A DNA stretch of 64,000 nt from assembly GCF_009649685.1 (NCBI RefSeq), contig NZ_WJPK01000001.1, forward strand, positions 128,760 to 192,759, given 5' to 3'. The stretch is from Flavobacteriaceae bacterium EG-1. Its GTDB lineage: Bacteria > Bacteroidota > Bacteroidia > Flavobacteriales > Flavobacteriaceae. This document shows, in pieces, positions 16,893 to 26,319 of this stretch. The position numbers were made by a program, and so were the translations under genes. Each line of letters opens with the position of its first letter. Position 1 is the first letter of the stretch. Under the pieces are notes generated by a model that searched no databases, had not been told where the DNA came from, and saw only the letters and a list, made by a program, of their open reading frames with translations.

Positions 16893-17408
16893 ATGAAAAT
16901 CGTTTTACTTGGTTATATGGGCAGCGGTAAAAGTACTGTAGGTAGGCAATTGGCTCAAAAACTTAATTTTATATTTGTAGATCTTGATGCTTATATAGAA
17001 CAAAACGAGCAAATGACAATTTCTGAGCTATTTGAGGTAAAAGGGGAGATTTATTTTCGTAAAAAAGAATCGGAATATGTTTCCAAAGCATTGAAATCTC
17101 ATGATAATGTAATTTTATCACTAGGCGGTGGAACCCCTTGCTATGGTAATAATATGAATCAGATATTGGAATTAACCAGTAGTGTTTTTTACTTAAAGTT
17201 GTCTATTAATGGTTTAGTAGAAAGATTGTTAAAGGAAAAAAGTGAGCGTCCATTAATTAAGAATATTCCTGATGTGGATTTACCTGAATTTATTGGAAAA
17301 CATCTTTTTGAAAGAAGTATGTTCTATCAAAAGGCAAATTTTACTATTGATTGTGATCAGAAATCAATAGTAGAAATCAACGCTGAAATTGAAGAAAAGT
17401 TAGTCTAG
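16893..17408 (+). CDS. aroK: Shikimate kinase
   Basis: 171 residues, the normal size for this cytosolic P-loop kinase that phosphorylates shikimate to shikimate-3-phosphate in aromatic amino-acid biosynthesis. Walker A GYMGSGKST is at 7-15, the shikimate/Mg-binding DLD at 30-32, the YFR arginine at 56, the LGGG loop at 77-80, and a lid segment with SERPLI near 129. The last nine bases overlap the 3' end of the convergent phosphoribosyltransferase gene. Confidence 0.96.
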   Translation: MKIVLLGYMGSGKSTVGRQLAQKLNFIFVDLDAYIEQNEQMTISELFEVKGEIYFRKKESEYVSKALKSHDNVILSLGGGTPCYGNNMNQILELTSSVFYLKLSINGLVERLLKEKSERPLIKNIPDVDLPEFIGKHLFERSMFYQKANFTIDCDQKSIVEINAEIEEKLV

Positions 17409-17897
17409 ATAAACACAATCATTCTTTGTCTCAAACCGAACATGAACATGAGTATTTAAGGAAGTAGAAAGAGAGATTCCTTTAAAATCAGCTTTTACAG
17501 GGTATTTCTTGTGGTTTCTATTAACTAACACCGCTGTTTTTAATTGACTAAGAGGTGTTTGTAGAAAATGATGAACCCCATAAATAAGGGTAGTGCCAGA
17601 GTTAAGTACATCGTCTACGAGTACAACCGATTTGTTTTTATAATCTTCAATTGGAATTGAAGTTTTAACACCGCTTTTCAACGGATTCTTTTTATCCATT
17701 GAAACTTTACATATGGTTATTTCTGCCTCTGTAATTTTTTTTAATATGCTTCCTATCTTTTGAGCTAATTTTAATCCACCACTATCAATACCAGCAATTA
17801 TAATCGTCTTTTCTTCAACATTTGCTTCATATATTTGATATGCAATACGTTTTACTTTATGTTGAATTTGATCGTGAGAGAGAATTTGGTTGTCCAT
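17400..17897 (-). CDS. PyrR/hypoxanthine-type phosphoribosyltransferase
   Basis: 165 residues. The PRPP-binding signature VVLVDDVLNSGTTLIYG is clear and an early IIAGIDSGGLKLA loop fits type I phosphoribosyltransferases. Family members transfer ribose-5-phosphate to a purine or pyrimidine base or act as PyrR-like regulators. The base specificity cannot be told from these motifs. It is on the minus strand directly downstream (37 bases) of the Hsp15-like gene and overlaps aroK tail to tail. Confidence 0.9.
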   Translation of the reverse strand: MDNQILSHDQIQHKVKRIAYQIYEANVEEKTIIIAGIDSGGLKLAQKIGSILKKITEAEITICKVSMDKKNPLKSGVKTSIPIEDYKNKSVVLVDDVLNSGTTLIYGVHHFLQTPLSQLKTAVLVNRNHKKYPVKADFKGISLSTSLNTHVHVRFETKNDCVYLD

Positions 17898-17934
17898 TTT
17901 AAATAAAATCTATTCAAATATAATCAATGCCTGT

Positions 17935-18321
17935 TTATTCTTCACTGTTTTCATCTTCGCTATTGGTATAGTCTTCAATATCTCTACGATCCTTTTTGGT
18001 TGGTCGTCCAGCTCCTTTTTTACGATAGTGTGCTTTAGCATGCCTTAATAGTTTAGCATGTTCAAAGGCTTCTTTTGGGGTAGTGTCTTTGCGATAAATG
18101 TTTACTAATTTAGCACCAACCCTACTTTTGGGAATGTCAATAACTGTTAATTGATAATCAATCTGGTTCTTACGAATACTAACTTCATCCATAGGATATA
18201 CCTCACGAGCTGGTTTCACCAATTGTCCCTTTATTTTAACATGTCCTTTTTTACAGGCCTCCGTTGCCTGATTACGGGTCTTATAATATCGAGTACACCA
18301 CAAGTATTTATCAATGCGCAT
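17935..18321 (-). CDS. hslR: S4-domain RNA-binding protein, Hsp15-like
   Basis: 128 residues. The N-terminal S4 fold (MRIDKYLWCTRYYKTRNQAT, then GHVKIKGQLVKPAREV) matches Hsp15, which binds stalled 50S subunits carrying nascent chain and helps recycle them. The C terminus is basic then acidic (RRDIEDYTNSEDENSEE). It is divergently oriented from the FKBP lipoprotein gene, with 78 bases between them. Confidence 0.92.
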   Translation of the reverse strand: MRIDKYLWCTRYYKTRNQATEACKKGHVKIKGQLVKPAREVYPMDEVSIRKNQIDYQLTVIDIPKSRVGAKLVNIYRKDTTPKEAFEHAKLLRHAKAHYRKKGAGRPTKKDRRDIEDYTNSEDENSEE

Positions 18322-18399
18322 AAGTTGTTACAAATCTTTGTTAAGGCTTCAACGAAAATAGTGGAAAATTGTATCTTGCGCCCTGTAAAAAAGAAAAGC

Positions 18400-19329
18400 A
18401 TGCAATTGAAAAGAATTTTTTATCTTTTAATCATAGTTATTGGTATAACCTCATGTAAAAATGACGACGATGATGACGTTACAACAGTTGCAGTTCAAAC
18501 ACTTGCAGAAACCATTGTAACTGATAATGCAACAATAACAGATTATTTGAATACGCATTTTTATAATTATGAGGAATTTGAAAATCCGGATGAGAATTTT
18601 GATTACAAAATAGTAATTGATACTATAGCAGGTGATAACGCAAATAAGACACCTTTAGCTGATTTTGTGGCTTCTACGACTTTAGCTGTTCAGGTTACAG
18701 AAGAAGAAGGTTATGTTGATCATACTTTGTACTATTTAGTTGCAAGAGAAGGAGTTGGAACGAGTCCAACAATAGGAGATGACGCTTTTGTTACATATGA
18801 AGGTTCTCTAGTTGATGGTACTGTATTTGATGCAGGTACTACGCCAACAGTCTTTAATCTTTCAGGCGTTGTTCGCGGTTTTGGAAACGGCGTTATTAAG
18901 TTAAAATCTGGTACTGGGCCAATTGAGAACGGTGATGGAACTGTAAGCTATGAAGACTATGGAATTGGTATGGTTATAATGCCTTCGGCGTTAGGTTATT
19001 ATAGCTCTTCAACATCAACTTTAATTCCATCTTATAGTCCGTTAATCTTTAAGATAGATTTATTGTCATATTTAGCGGATACAGATTCTGATGAAGATGG
19101 TATCCCAAATATCGAAGAGGATTTAGACGGTGATGGAAATTTGAATAATGACAATACCGATGCTGATTTAGAAATTTCATTCTTTGTCGCGAATTATAAC
19201 GATGCAGATGATGACGGAGATGGTGATTCTACATTAGAAGAAATTTCAGATGAGAATGGTAATATTATAAAACCTTACCCCGATACAGATGGCGACGGTA
19301 TTCCAGATTATTTAGACGCTGATAGTTAA
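18400..19329 (+). CDS. FKBP-type peptidyl-prolyl isomerase lipoprotein with Ca-binding-type repeats
   Basis: 309 residues from the chosen ATG, which gives a lipoprotein signal MQLKRIFYLLIIVIGITSC (Cys19). Longer readings start inside the divergent hslR gene and are rejected. An FKBP-like core spans roughly 120-225 (GDDAFVTYEGSLVDGTVFDAG, VVRGFGNGVIKLKSG, GMVIMPSALGYY). The C-terminal 75 residues hold aspartate-rich loops of thrombospondin type 3/EF-hand style (DTDSDEDGIPN, DLDGDGNLN, DADDDGDGDS, DTDGDGIPDYLD). It probably assists folding of envelope proteins, with calcium-stabilised C-terminal loops. A terminator follows at 19357. Confidence 0.9.
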   Translation: MQLKRIFYLLIIVIGITSCKNDDDDDVTTVAVQTLAETIVTDNATITDYLNTHFYNYEEFENPDENFDYKIVIDTIAGDNANKTPLADFVASTTLAVQVTEEEGYVDHTLYYLVAREGVGTSPTIGDDAFVTYEGSLVDGTVFDAGTTPTVFNLSGVVRGFGNGVIKLKSGTGPIENGDGTVSYEDYGIGMVIMPSALGYYSSSTSTLIPSYSPLIFKIDLLSYLADTDSDEDGIPNIEEDLDGDGNLNNDNTDADLEISFFVANYNDADDDGDGDSTLEEISDENGNIIKPYPDTDGDGIPDYLDADS

Positions 19330-19356
19330 GCCAAATAATTTCAACGATGATATAGA

Positions 19357-19389
19357 AATAGCCCGCATATTATAATATGTGGGCTATTT
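19357..19389 (+). terminator. Intrinsic terminator
   Basis: The hairpin agcccgcatatt / aatatgtgggct, with nearly no loop and one G-T pair, is followed by TATTTTTAT on the plus strand. It ends the FKBP lipoprotein gene and separates it from the convergent barrel gene. Confidence 0.82.
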
Positions 19390-19406
19390 TTATATCATTC
19401 TAATCT

Positions 19407-20003
19407 TTAGAATTTGATTGATGCACTTAAAACCAATTGATCTGGTCTAGTATCAATTCTACTATTAGGTAAAGCAGCAATATTAGTATTAATAAACTTT
19501 GCTTCATTTTCACTAAATCCTCTTTCATACCTAAGATCAAGACCTAATTTACCAAGGTTTACTCCAGCACCAATTTGTAGTCCAACGCTAAAATCATTAT
19601 CTATATCATTAATTCCAATACCATCAAATTCAGAATCCAAAATATATTGAAAAGCAGGTCCTGCAAAAACGTTTAGTGGGCCAATGACTTTAACACCTAC
19701 TAACATAGGCGCATCTAATCTACTAATGTCTAAGGCTTCATCTGCATAATCAGATTTTGTCTTAGTGTAAATGAGTTCTGGTCTAAAAAAGAATCGGTTG
19801 CCGAATTTTCCAAAGATACCTACGTGATATCCTATGTTTCTGTCAGGATCTTTTGCGGCAGCTTCGGCTGATTCGAAATAATTACCGTTGGCACCATAAT
19901 TAAGTCCACCCGTAATTCCAAATCCAGATCCGCTTTGTGAAAACGCTGTTGTGCTAATTAATGCAAGAACAGCTACTAAAAGGGTTGTTTGTAATACTTT
20001 CAT
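19407..20003 (-). CDS. Outer-membrane beta-barrel protein (porin family)
   Basis: 198 residues from the ATG that gives the signal peptide MKVLQTTLLVAVLALISTTAFS; a longer reading adds 12 residues without signal character. The mature part alternates beta-strands typical of small OMP_b-brl proteins (GFGITGGLNYGANG, FRPELIYTKTKSDYA, LNVFAGPAFQYIL, VGLQIGAGVNLGKLGLDLRYERGF) and ends SASIKF with the terminal phenylalanine usual for BAM substrates. A second small barrel of similar design lies at 15849-16448. Function is unknown. Confidence 0.85.
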   Translation of the reverse strand: MKVLQTTLLVAVLALISTTAFSQSGSGFGITGGLNYGANGNYFESAEAAAKDPDRNIGYHVGIFGKFGNRFFFRPELIYTKTKSDYADEALDISRLDAPMLVGVKVIGPLNVFAGPAFQYILDSEFDGIGINDIDNDFSVGLQIGAGVNLGKLGLDLRYERGFSENEAKFINTNIAALPNSRIDTRPDQLVLSASIKF

Positions 20004-20142
20004 TTGTTCCAATTTTAATGTTCTAACTAAAACGGTCAAATGTAATTTGCTAAAAGAAGTTTACACGAATAAACAAAAGTTTAGCCTATTCCAAAATGAT
20101 CTCGTTTTTAATACTGCAACAGTATCAAAAACGATACCATTG

Positions 20143-21096
20143 TTATTTTCTTTTCATTACTTTTAAAACGGCCTTCTCAATTGCTTTATTGTTGAGACCG
20201 TATTTCTCCATAAGTTGTGCTGGCGTACCACTTTCACCGAAAGTATCTTGTGTTGCAATAAATTCTTGTGGTGTAGGATGCTCAGTAGCAAGCACTCTAG
20301 CAATGCTTTCTCCAAGACCTCCTAAATAATTGTGTTCTTCAGCAGTAACCACGCAACCTGTTTTTTTAACAGACTTTAACACGGCGTCTTTATCTAGAGG
20401 TTTAATAGTATGAATATTAATTACCTCTGCAGCAATGCCTTGTTTTTCTAAATTTTCAGCAGCGATTAAAGATTCCCAAACTAAATGACCTGTAGCAATA
20501 ATAGTAACGTCGGTACCTTCATTAAGCATGAGAGCTTTTCCAATTTCAAATTTTTGGTCTACTGGAGTAAAGTTGGCTACTTTTGGTCTTCCAAATCGCA
20601 AATATACAGGACCTTCATACTCAGCAATAGCTAAGGTGGCTGCTTTTGTTTGGTTAAAATCACATGGATTAATAACCACCATGCCAGGCAACATTTTCAT
20701 CATTCCGATATCTTCAAGAATTTGATGTGTTGCACCATCTTCACCTAAAGTTATACCCGCATGTGATGCACAGATTTTCACATTTTTACCCGAATATGCA
20801 ATAGATTGACGAATTTGATCATATACACGACCGGTAGAGAAATTAGCAAAAGTACCTGTAAAAGGTATTTTTCCACCAATAGTTAGTCCGGCGGCAATTC
20901 CCATCATATTTGCTTCCGCAATTCCTATTTGAAAGAAACGATCAGGATTTTCATCAATGAAAGGTTGAATTTTTAATGATCCTACCAAATCAGCACAAAG
21001 AGCTACCACATCAGAGTTTGTTCTTCCTAATTCAGTCATAGCTGCACCATAACCACTTCTTGTGTCGTTTTTTCCTTGGTCTACGTATTTTGTCAT
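20143..21096 (-). CDS. Transketolase, C-terminal subunit
   Basis: 317 residues covering the pyrimidine-binding and C-terminal domains of transketolase. GIAEANMMGIAAGL carries the glutamate that activates thiamine diphosphate, and TAEEHNYLGGLGESIARVL belongs to the C-terminal domain. With the subunit encoded at 21177-22022 it forms a split transketolase of the non-oxidative pentose phosphate pathway, a known two-gene arrangement. The two genes are 80 bases apart on the minus strand, N-terminal subunit first. Confidence 0.94.
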   Translation of the reverse strand: MTKYVDQGKNDTRSGYGAAMTELGRTNSDVVALCADLVGSLKIQPFIDENPDRFFQIGIAEANMMGIAAGLTIGGKIPFTGTFANFSTGRVYDQIRQSIAYSGKNVKICASHAGITLGEDGATHQILEDIGMMKMLPGMVVINPCDFNQTKAATLAIAEYEGPVYLRFGRPKVANFTPVDQKFEIGKALMLNEGTDVTIIATGHLVWESLIAAENLEKQGIAAEVINIHTIKPLDKDAVLKSVKKTGCVVTAEEHNYLGGLGESIARVLATEHPTPQEFIATQDTFGESGTPAQLMEKYGLNNKAIEKAVLKVMKRK

Positions 21097-21176
21097 TGAA
21101 TCAATATTTTGATTTCATTTCCGCTAAGCAGAAATTATTTTAATCTTATTTGAACTAATTTTTAAGCTAGAAATTC

Positions 21177-22022
21177 TTAATAGTCTCCTAATGTAACTGG
21201 GTTTTGCTCAAGGGCATTTTCTAACTGTTCGTCACTAGGAGCTTTACCATGCCATGCATGTGTATACATCATAAAATCTACACCATTCCCCATTATTGTA
21301 TGTAATAACACACAAACTGGTTTTCCTTTTCCAGTTCTACTTTTAGCCTCTTTCATACCTTTTAGAATAGCTTCTAAGTTGTTTCCTTCTTTAATATCAA
21401 GAACATCCCATCCAAAAGCTTCAAACTTGGCTCTTAAATCTCCCATTGGAAGTACATCGTCTGTAGATCCGTCAATTTGTTGTCCGTTTAAATCTATCGT
21501 AGCAATAAGATTATCTACTTTATTTCCAGATGCATACATTATAGCTTCCCAATTTTGACCTTCTTGTAATTCTCCATCTCCGTGCAGACTATAAACCAAA
21601 TTAGAATCTTTATTCAGCTTTTTAGCTTGCGCTGCACCTATAGCAACAGACATTCCTTGTCCTAATGATCCAGAAGCAATACGAACACCTGGTAAACCTT
21701 CATGCGTAGTTGGGTGTCCTTGAAGTCTTGAGTTAATTAATCTAAAAGTGCTAAGTTCTTCTACAGGAAAATATCCTCTTCTTGCCAAAACACTGTAAAA
21801 AACAGGTGATATATGCCCGTTAGATAAAAAGAACAAATCTTCGTCTTTTCCATCCATATCAAAACCTTCCTTCAATTCCATAACCTCATTGTACAGGGCA
21901 ACTATAAACTCTGTACAACCTAAAGAACCACCAGGATGTCCTGAATTTACTTTATGTACCATCCGAAGTATATCTCTTCTTACTTGTGTTACTAAATCTT
22001 GTAATTCTTGCACTGCTGCCAT
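21177..22022 (-). CDS. Transketolase, N-terminal (TPP-binding) subunit
   Basis: 281 residues corresponding to the pyrophosphate-binding domain. Visible motifs are HKVNSGHPGGSLG for the donor/cofactor site and HGDGELQEGQNWEA, the GDGX(n)N thiamine diphosphate/Mg signature. It needs the C-terminal subunit encoded next to it for activity. A TATTTTTG promoter element lies about 20 bases upstream of the start, at 22042-22049 on the minus strand, so transcription of the pair probably begins close to the ATG. Confidence 0.95.
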   Translation of the reverse strand: MAAVQELQDLVTQVRRDILRMVHKVNSGHPGGSLGCTEFIVALYNEVMELKEGFDMDGKDEDLFFLSNGHISPVFYSVLARRGYFPVEELSTFRLINSRLQGHPTTHEGLPGVRIASGSLGQGMSVAIGAAQAKKLNKDSNLVYSLHGDGELQEGQNWEAIMYASGNKVDNLIATIDLNGQQIDGSTDDVLPMGDLRAKFEAFGWDVLDIKEGNNLEAILKGMKEAKSRTGKGKPVCVLLHTIMGNGVDFMMYTHAWHGKAPSDEQLENALEQNPVTLGDY

Positions 22023-22041
22023 TTCAATATTTTTTCGATTT

Positions 22042-22049
22042 CAAAAATA
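22042..22049 (-). promoter_or_regulatory. Candidate -7 element of the transketolase operon
   Basis: The minus strand reads TATTTTTG, matching the Bacteroidota TAnnTTTG consensus, ending 19 bases before the start codon. No clear TTG at -33 was found, so this is a partial promoter call. Confidence 0.5.
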
Positions 22050-22153
22050 GGTAATCTTTAGGGGTTACACCTCATGCTAATTACAATTTATTAACAGTTA
22101 TTTGCGAATTCAACTTTATTTATTTCTTAAGGAATTTGTGCAGAACAGTTGAT

Positions 22154-22161
22154 TATCTTTG
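22154..22161 (+). promoter_or_regulatory. Candidate -7 element for tgt
   Basis: TATCTTTG matches TAnnTTTG. A TTTG 15 bases upstream (22135-22138) is slightly too close for a standard -33. The element would place transcription start near 22167, which rules out the TTG at 22159 and supports the TTG at 22180 as the tgt start. Confidence 0.55.
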
Positions 22162-22179
22162 CCGACTGAAACTGAGCTT

Positions 22180-23310
22180 TTGAAATTTACATTAGAACAT
22201 ACGGACCCAAAGAGTAAAGCTAGAGCTGCAACTCTAATTACTGACCATGGTAAAATTGAAACTCCAATCTTTATGCCCGTGGGCACGGTGGCTACAGTTA
22301 AAGGGGTTCATCAGCGTGAATTGCGCAATGATATTAACCCCGATATTATTTTAGGTAATACTTATCATTTGTTTCTACGACCTAAAACTGAAATCATTAG
22401 ACAAGCCGGAGGTTTACATAAATTTATGGGTTGGAATCGAAATATTTTAACTGATAGTGGTGGTTATCAGGTGTATTCACTTTCTGCAAATAGAAAGATT
22501 AAAGAAGAAGGTGTAAAGTTTAAATCGCATATTGACGGTTCAATACACACTTTCACTCCTGAAAATGTTATGGAAATTCAGCGTGTAATTGGTGCTGATA
22601 TCATTATGGCTTTTGATGAATGTACACCATACCCATGTGATTATAATTATGCTAAACGTTCTATGCATATGACTCATAGGTGGTTAGACAGATGTATCAA
22701 TCATTTAAAGAAAACCCCTTTTGAATATGATTATGAGCAAACCTTTTTTCCGATTGTACAAGGGTCTACTTATAAAGATTTACGTAAACAATCTGCGGAA
22801 TATATAGCGAACTCGGGTGCGGAAGGAAATGCCATAGGTGGACTTTCAGTTGGAGAACCTGCAGAAGAAATGTATGCAATGACCGATGTAGTTTGTGAAA
22901 TTCTACCAGAAGATAAACCACGTTATTTAATGGGTGTAGGAACTCCAATAAATATATTAGAAAATATTGCCTTGGGTATAGATATGTTTGATTGTGTTAT
23001 GCCGACCAGAAATGCACGAAATGGAATGTTATTTACGGCGCATGGAACGATTAATATAAAAAATAAAAAGTGGGAAGATGATTTTTCGCCTATCGATGAA
23101 ATGGGAATTACATATGTTGACACTGATTATTCTAAGGCGTATTTAAGACATTTGTTTGCGGCAAACGAATATTTAGGAGGACAAATTGCTACCGTGCATA
23201 ACCTTGGATTTTACATGTGGTTGGTTCGTGAAGCAAGAAAACATATTTTAGTAGGAGATTTTGTAGAGTGGAAAAATAAAATGGTGAAACAAATGGACAA
23301 ACGACTCTAA
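22180..23310 (+). CDS. tgt: tRNA-guanosine(34) transglycosylase
   Basis: 376 residues from a TTG start reading KFTLEHTDPKSKARA, which matches the usual N terminus and length of Bacteroidota Tgt. The enzyme swaps guanine-34 for preQ1 in GU(N) anticodon tRNAs during queuosine synthesis. Seen motifs include the nucleophile region DSGGYQVYSLS, MAFDECTPYP and GGLSVGEP. The active-site MFDCVMPTRNARNG follows, but the usual zinc-ligand region (CxCxxC) is not recognisable: MGITYVDTDYSKAYLRHL replaces it, a variation seen in this phylum. An LptF/G permease gene starts two bases past the stop, so they are coupled. Confidence 0.94.
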   Translation: MKFTLEHTDPKSKARAATLITDHGKIETPIFMPVGTVATVKGVHQRELRNDINPDIILGNTYHLFLRPKTEIIRQAGGLHKFMGWNRNILTDSGGYQVYSLSANRKIKEEGVKFKSHIDGSIHTFTPENVMEIQRVIGADIIMAFDECTPYPCDYNYAKRSMHMTHRWLDRCINHLKKTPFEYDYEQTFFPIVQGSTYKDLRKQSAEYIANSGAEGNAIGGLSVGEPAEEMYAMTDVVCEILPEDKPRYLMGVGTPINILENIALGIDMFDCVMPTRNARNGMLFTAHGTINIKNKKWEDDFSPIDEMGITYVDTDYSKAYLRHLFAANEYLGGQIATVHNLGFYMWLVREARKHILVGDFVEWKNKMVKQMDKRL

Positions 23311-23311
23311 T

Positions 23312-24391
23312 TTGACAATACTTGATAAGTACATATTAAAGCGCTATTTGGTCACTTTTGCAGTGATGATTTTGCTATTTATTCCAATAAGCATTATGGC
23401 GCATTTGGCGGAGCAAATTGGAAAGATGCAAGATAATGAGGCACCATTAAACGAGATTGTTGAGTACTTCGGAAACTTTACTATTTATATAGGAAGTCAA
23501 TTATTACCTATTTTTTTATTCCTGTCTATTATTTTTTTCACCTCAAAACTAGCTTCTAATACAGAAATTGTAGCTATTCTAAGTTCGGGAGTGTCCTATG
23601 GTCGTTTTTTAAGGCCATATTTAATGGGAGCCTCAATAGTTGCTGTATTAATGTTTGTAATGAGTATGTATTTGGTGCCAAAAGCCAGTCTTGGGTTTAA
23701 TGAATTTAAATATAAGTACCTTAAGAAAGGGGCAGCGGAAAGAGTCACAAATAATATTTTTAATCAACTTAATAAAAGTGATTTTATTTATGTCAGTAGT
23801 TTTGATCCAGCACGGCAAATAGGGTATAACTTTACCTTTGAACGATTTGACGAAGAAAATAATTTAGAGTTTAAAATGGCTGCCGCTAATATTCGATGGG
23901 TTGAAAAAGATAGCGTTTATCGTTTAACTTCATTTAAGCAACGCACTATAATTGATGGAGTAGAAATATTGGAATCCAAAAGAAGATTGGATACTATTTT
24001 CCCATTTAGGATAAATGATCTTACTCCAGTGTCTTATGTTGCGGAGACCAAAAACTTGGTTGAACTTAATGAATTTATTAAAGATCAACGAGAAAAAGGA
24101 GCCTCCAATATCAACCGTTATGTAATGGTAAAATACAAAAGATGGGCGTTGCCAATTTCAGCTTTTATATTAACGGTAATCGCGGTGGCCGTGTCTTCAG
24201 TTAAACGTCGCGGTGGAATGGGTATTAATTTAGCGTTCGGTATTTTTGTAGCTTTTATTTTTATATTCTTTGATCGGGTATTTGGTACTTTAGCAGAGCA
24301 ATCTGGTCTGGCACCAATCGTAGCAGTAGTAGTACCTAATGCTTTCTTCGGAATTCTTGCTTTTTATTTACTACAAAGAGCAAAACGATAA
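23312..24391 (+). CDS. LptF/LptG family lipopolysaccharide export permease
   Basis: 359 residues with six membrane segments: two near the N terminus (about 13-33 and 53-75), one near 98-120, and three in the last 90 residues. A periplasmic beta-jellyroll lies in the middle (about 130-265), as in YjgP/YjgQ. With LptB it extracts LPS from the inner membrane and passes it to the Lpt bridge. It begins with TTG (MTILDKYILKRYL, the usual LptG-type opening), two bases past the tgt stop. The DMT transporter gene follows after three bases. Whether it is the F or G paralogue cannot be decided here. Confidence 0.93.
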   Translation: MTILDKYILKRYLVTFAVMILLFIPISIMAHLAEQIGKMQDNEAPLNEIVEYFGNFTIYIGSQLLPIFLFLSIIFFTSKLASNTEIVAILSSGVSYGRFLRPYLMGASIVAVLMFVMSMYLVPKASLGFNEFKYKYLKKGAAERVTNNIFNQLNKSDFIYVSSFDPARQIGYNFTFERFDEENNLEFKMAAANIRWVEKDSVYRLTSFKQRTIIDGVEILESKRRLDTIFPFRINDLTPVSYVAETKNLVELNEFIKDQREKGASNINRYVMVKYKRWALPISAFILTVIAVAVSSVKRRGGMGINLAFGIFVAFIFIFFDRVFGTLAEQSGLAPIVAVVVPNAFFGILAFYLLQRAKR

Positions 24392-24394
24392 TTT

Positions 24395-25300
24395 ATGCAA
24401 TCTGGCTCAAAACCTAAATACTTTGTACAACTTCACCTATTAATTTTTATTTTAGGGTTTACTGCAATTTTGGGCAAATTAATTTCAATTAATGCATTGC
24501 CATTAGTGTGGTATAGAATGTTACTTGCTACAATTTTTATAAGTGTTTTTATTTTTTTTAGGAAGCTTAATTTTAAAGTAAATAAAAGTAAAATTCCTGC
24601 TTTACTTCTAGCCGGTATAGCTCTAAGTTTGCATTGGGTAACCTTTTTTGAAGCCATTAAGATTGCGAATATTTCAATTGCTTTAATTACCATGTCTACT
24701 GGTGCTTTTTTGGGTTCCTTGATAGAACCAGTTTGGTTTAAACGAAAAGTTATTTGGTATGAAGTTATTTTTGGATTGATAATAATTCTGGGTTTGTATA
24801 TTATATTTAAAGTAGAGACCCAATATTATGAGGGTATTTTAATGGGTTTATTGTCATCGTTTTTAAATGTACTTTTTACAATGATTAATGGTAAATTGAT
24901 TAAGGAGCAAAAACCATCAATTATTGGTTTTTATGAAATGGGTATTGGGACACTATTTTTAACGGGTTACATTTTTTTTAGAGGTAATTTTAATTCAGAT
25001 TTCTTTTCTATTACTTTAAATGATTCTTTTTATTTAATAATTTTAGCTTCTGTTTGTACGGCATATGCTTTTATTGCCTTAGTAAAAACGATGCGTTTTA
25101 TTAGCCCATATACCATTCTATTAAGTCTTAATCTAGAGCCTGTATATGGTATACTTTTAGCGATTTTAATATTTGGTGAAAGTGAATACATGCGAACAAC
25201 GTTTTACATAGGAGCAGTTATTATTTTGGCAATAATTGCATTAAATGGAGTACTAAAAAGTAGACAAAATATAAAGATAAAGAGCGGCAAGGTCAATTAA
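24395..25300 (+). CDS. EamA/DMT-superfamily transporter
   Basis: 301 residues with ten predicted membrane helices in two EamA repeats, the usual drug/metabolite transporter architecture. Typical features are the early [18 protein letters not shown] stretch and the second-repeat ending [22 protein letters not shown]. It is an inner-membrane exporter or exchanger of small metabolites with unknown substrate. It is the third gene of the tgt-lptF/G unit; accA follows 46 bases downstream and appears to have its own promoter. Confidence 0.9.
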   Translation: MQSGSKPKYFVQLHLLIFILGFTAILGKLISINALPLVWYRMLLATIFISVFIFFRKLNFKVNKSKIPALLLAGIALSLHWVTFFEAIKIANISIALITMSTGAFLGSLIEPVWFKRKVIWYEVIFGLIIILGLYIIFKVETQYYEGILMGLLSSFLNVLFTMINGKLIKEQKPSIIGFYEMGIGTLFLTGYIFFRGNFNSDFFSITLNDSFYLIILASVCTAYAFIALVKTMRFISPYTILLSLNLEPVYGILLAILIFGESEYMRTTFYIGAVIILAIIALNGVLKSRQNIKIKSGKVN

Positions 25301-25310
25301 ACTAAAATTC

Positions 25311-25318
25311 TATCTTTG
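25311..25318 (+). promoter_or_regulatory. Candidate -7 element for accA
   Basis: TATCTTTG matches TAnnTTTG, 28 bases before the accA ATG. No clear TTG at -33. Confidence 0.5.
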
Positions 25319-25346
25319 TCATCAAGAAGAAACCAATCTAATCAAT

Positions 25347-26300
25347 ATGGAATATTTGGATTTTGAGTTACCTATAAAGGAACTTGAAGAGCAATTAGAG
25401 AAATGCGCTATTATTGGCGAAGAAAGTGACGTTGATGTTACAGAGACTTGCAAGCAAATAGAGAAAAAGCTTCATGACACTCGCAAGGATATTTATAAGA
25501 ACCTAACAGCTTGGCAAAGAGTACAGTTGTCAAGACACCCAAACAGACCATATACATTAGATTATATTAATGCCATTTGTGGAGATACATTTTTAGAAAT
25601 GTTTGGAGACCGTACGGTTAAAGATGATAAAGCAATGATTGGTGGCCTTGGTAAAATTGGTGATCAGAGTTATATGTTTATTGGGCAACAAAAAGGTTAT
25701 AATACAAAAACAAGACAGTACCGAAATTTTGGAATGGCAAATCCGGAAGGATATAGAAAAGCACTACGTTTAATGAAATCTGCTGAAAAGTTTGGTGTAC
25801 CCGTTGTGTCTCTTATTGATACACCTGGTGCCTACCCAGGAATTGAGGCAGAAGAGCGTGGACAAGGAGAAGCTATTGCGAGAAATATATTAGAAATGAC
25901 GCGTCTGAAAGTGCCAATTATTTGTATTGTAATAGGAGAAGGTGCTTCTGGTGGTGCATTAGGAATAGGCGTAGGTGATCGAATTCTAATGTTAGAAAAT
26001 GCATGGTATTCGGTAATTTCCCCAGAGAATTGCTCATCAATATTGTGGAGAAGTTGGGAATATAAAGAACAAGCTGCGGAAGCACTTAAATTAACTGCCA
26101 ACGATAGTAAAAAACTGAAAGTAATTGATGAAATTATTAAAGAACCAGTTGGTGGAGCACATAGCAATAGAGAGAAAACTTTCGATACGGTGAAAAATAA
26201 AATAACAACAACTTTTGAAGAATTAGAAAAGTTATCACCAAAAGAACTAGTGAATCAACGCATGAAAAAGTACAGTGAGATGGGTGTCTTCAATGGCTAA
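25347..26300 (+). CDS. accA: Acetyl-CoA carboxylase carboxyltransferase subunit alpha
   Basis: 317 residues, standard AccA length. With AccD it transfers the carboxyl group from carboxybiotin to acetyl-CoA, giving malonyl-CoA for fatty acid synthesis. Visible family stretches are [38 protein letters not shown], the crotonase-fold core [25 protein letters not shown] and the oxyanion-hole region [15 protein letters not shown]. Transcription ends at the hairpin at 26320-26357. Confidence 0.97.
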   Translation: MEYLDFELPIKELEEQLEKCAIIGEESDVDVTETCKQIEKKLHDTRKDIYKNLTAWQRVQLSRHPNRPYTLDYINAICGDTFLEMFGDRTVKDDKAMIGGLGKIGDQSYMFIGQQKGYNTKTRQYRNFGMANPEGYRKALRLMKSAEKFGVPVVSLIDTPGAYPGIEAEERGQGEAIARNILEMTRLKVPIICIVIGEGASGGALGIGVGDRILMLENAWYSVISPENCSSILWRSWEYKEQAAEALKLTANDSKKLKVIDEIIKEPVGGAHSNREKTFDTVKNKITTTFEELEKLSPKELVNQRMKKYSEMGVFNG

Positions 26301-26319
26301 TCTTCGAATTTATCAAGCT

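Noticed and set aside
18151-18399. N-terminal extension of the FKBP lipoprotein to 18151
   Set aside because: It runs antisense through hslR and destroys the clear lipoprotein signal that begins at 18400.
20103-20133. Hairpin downstream of the transketolase genes
   Set aside because: The 12-base stem is almost all A-T and no T-run follows it on the minus strand, so it is not called as a terminator.
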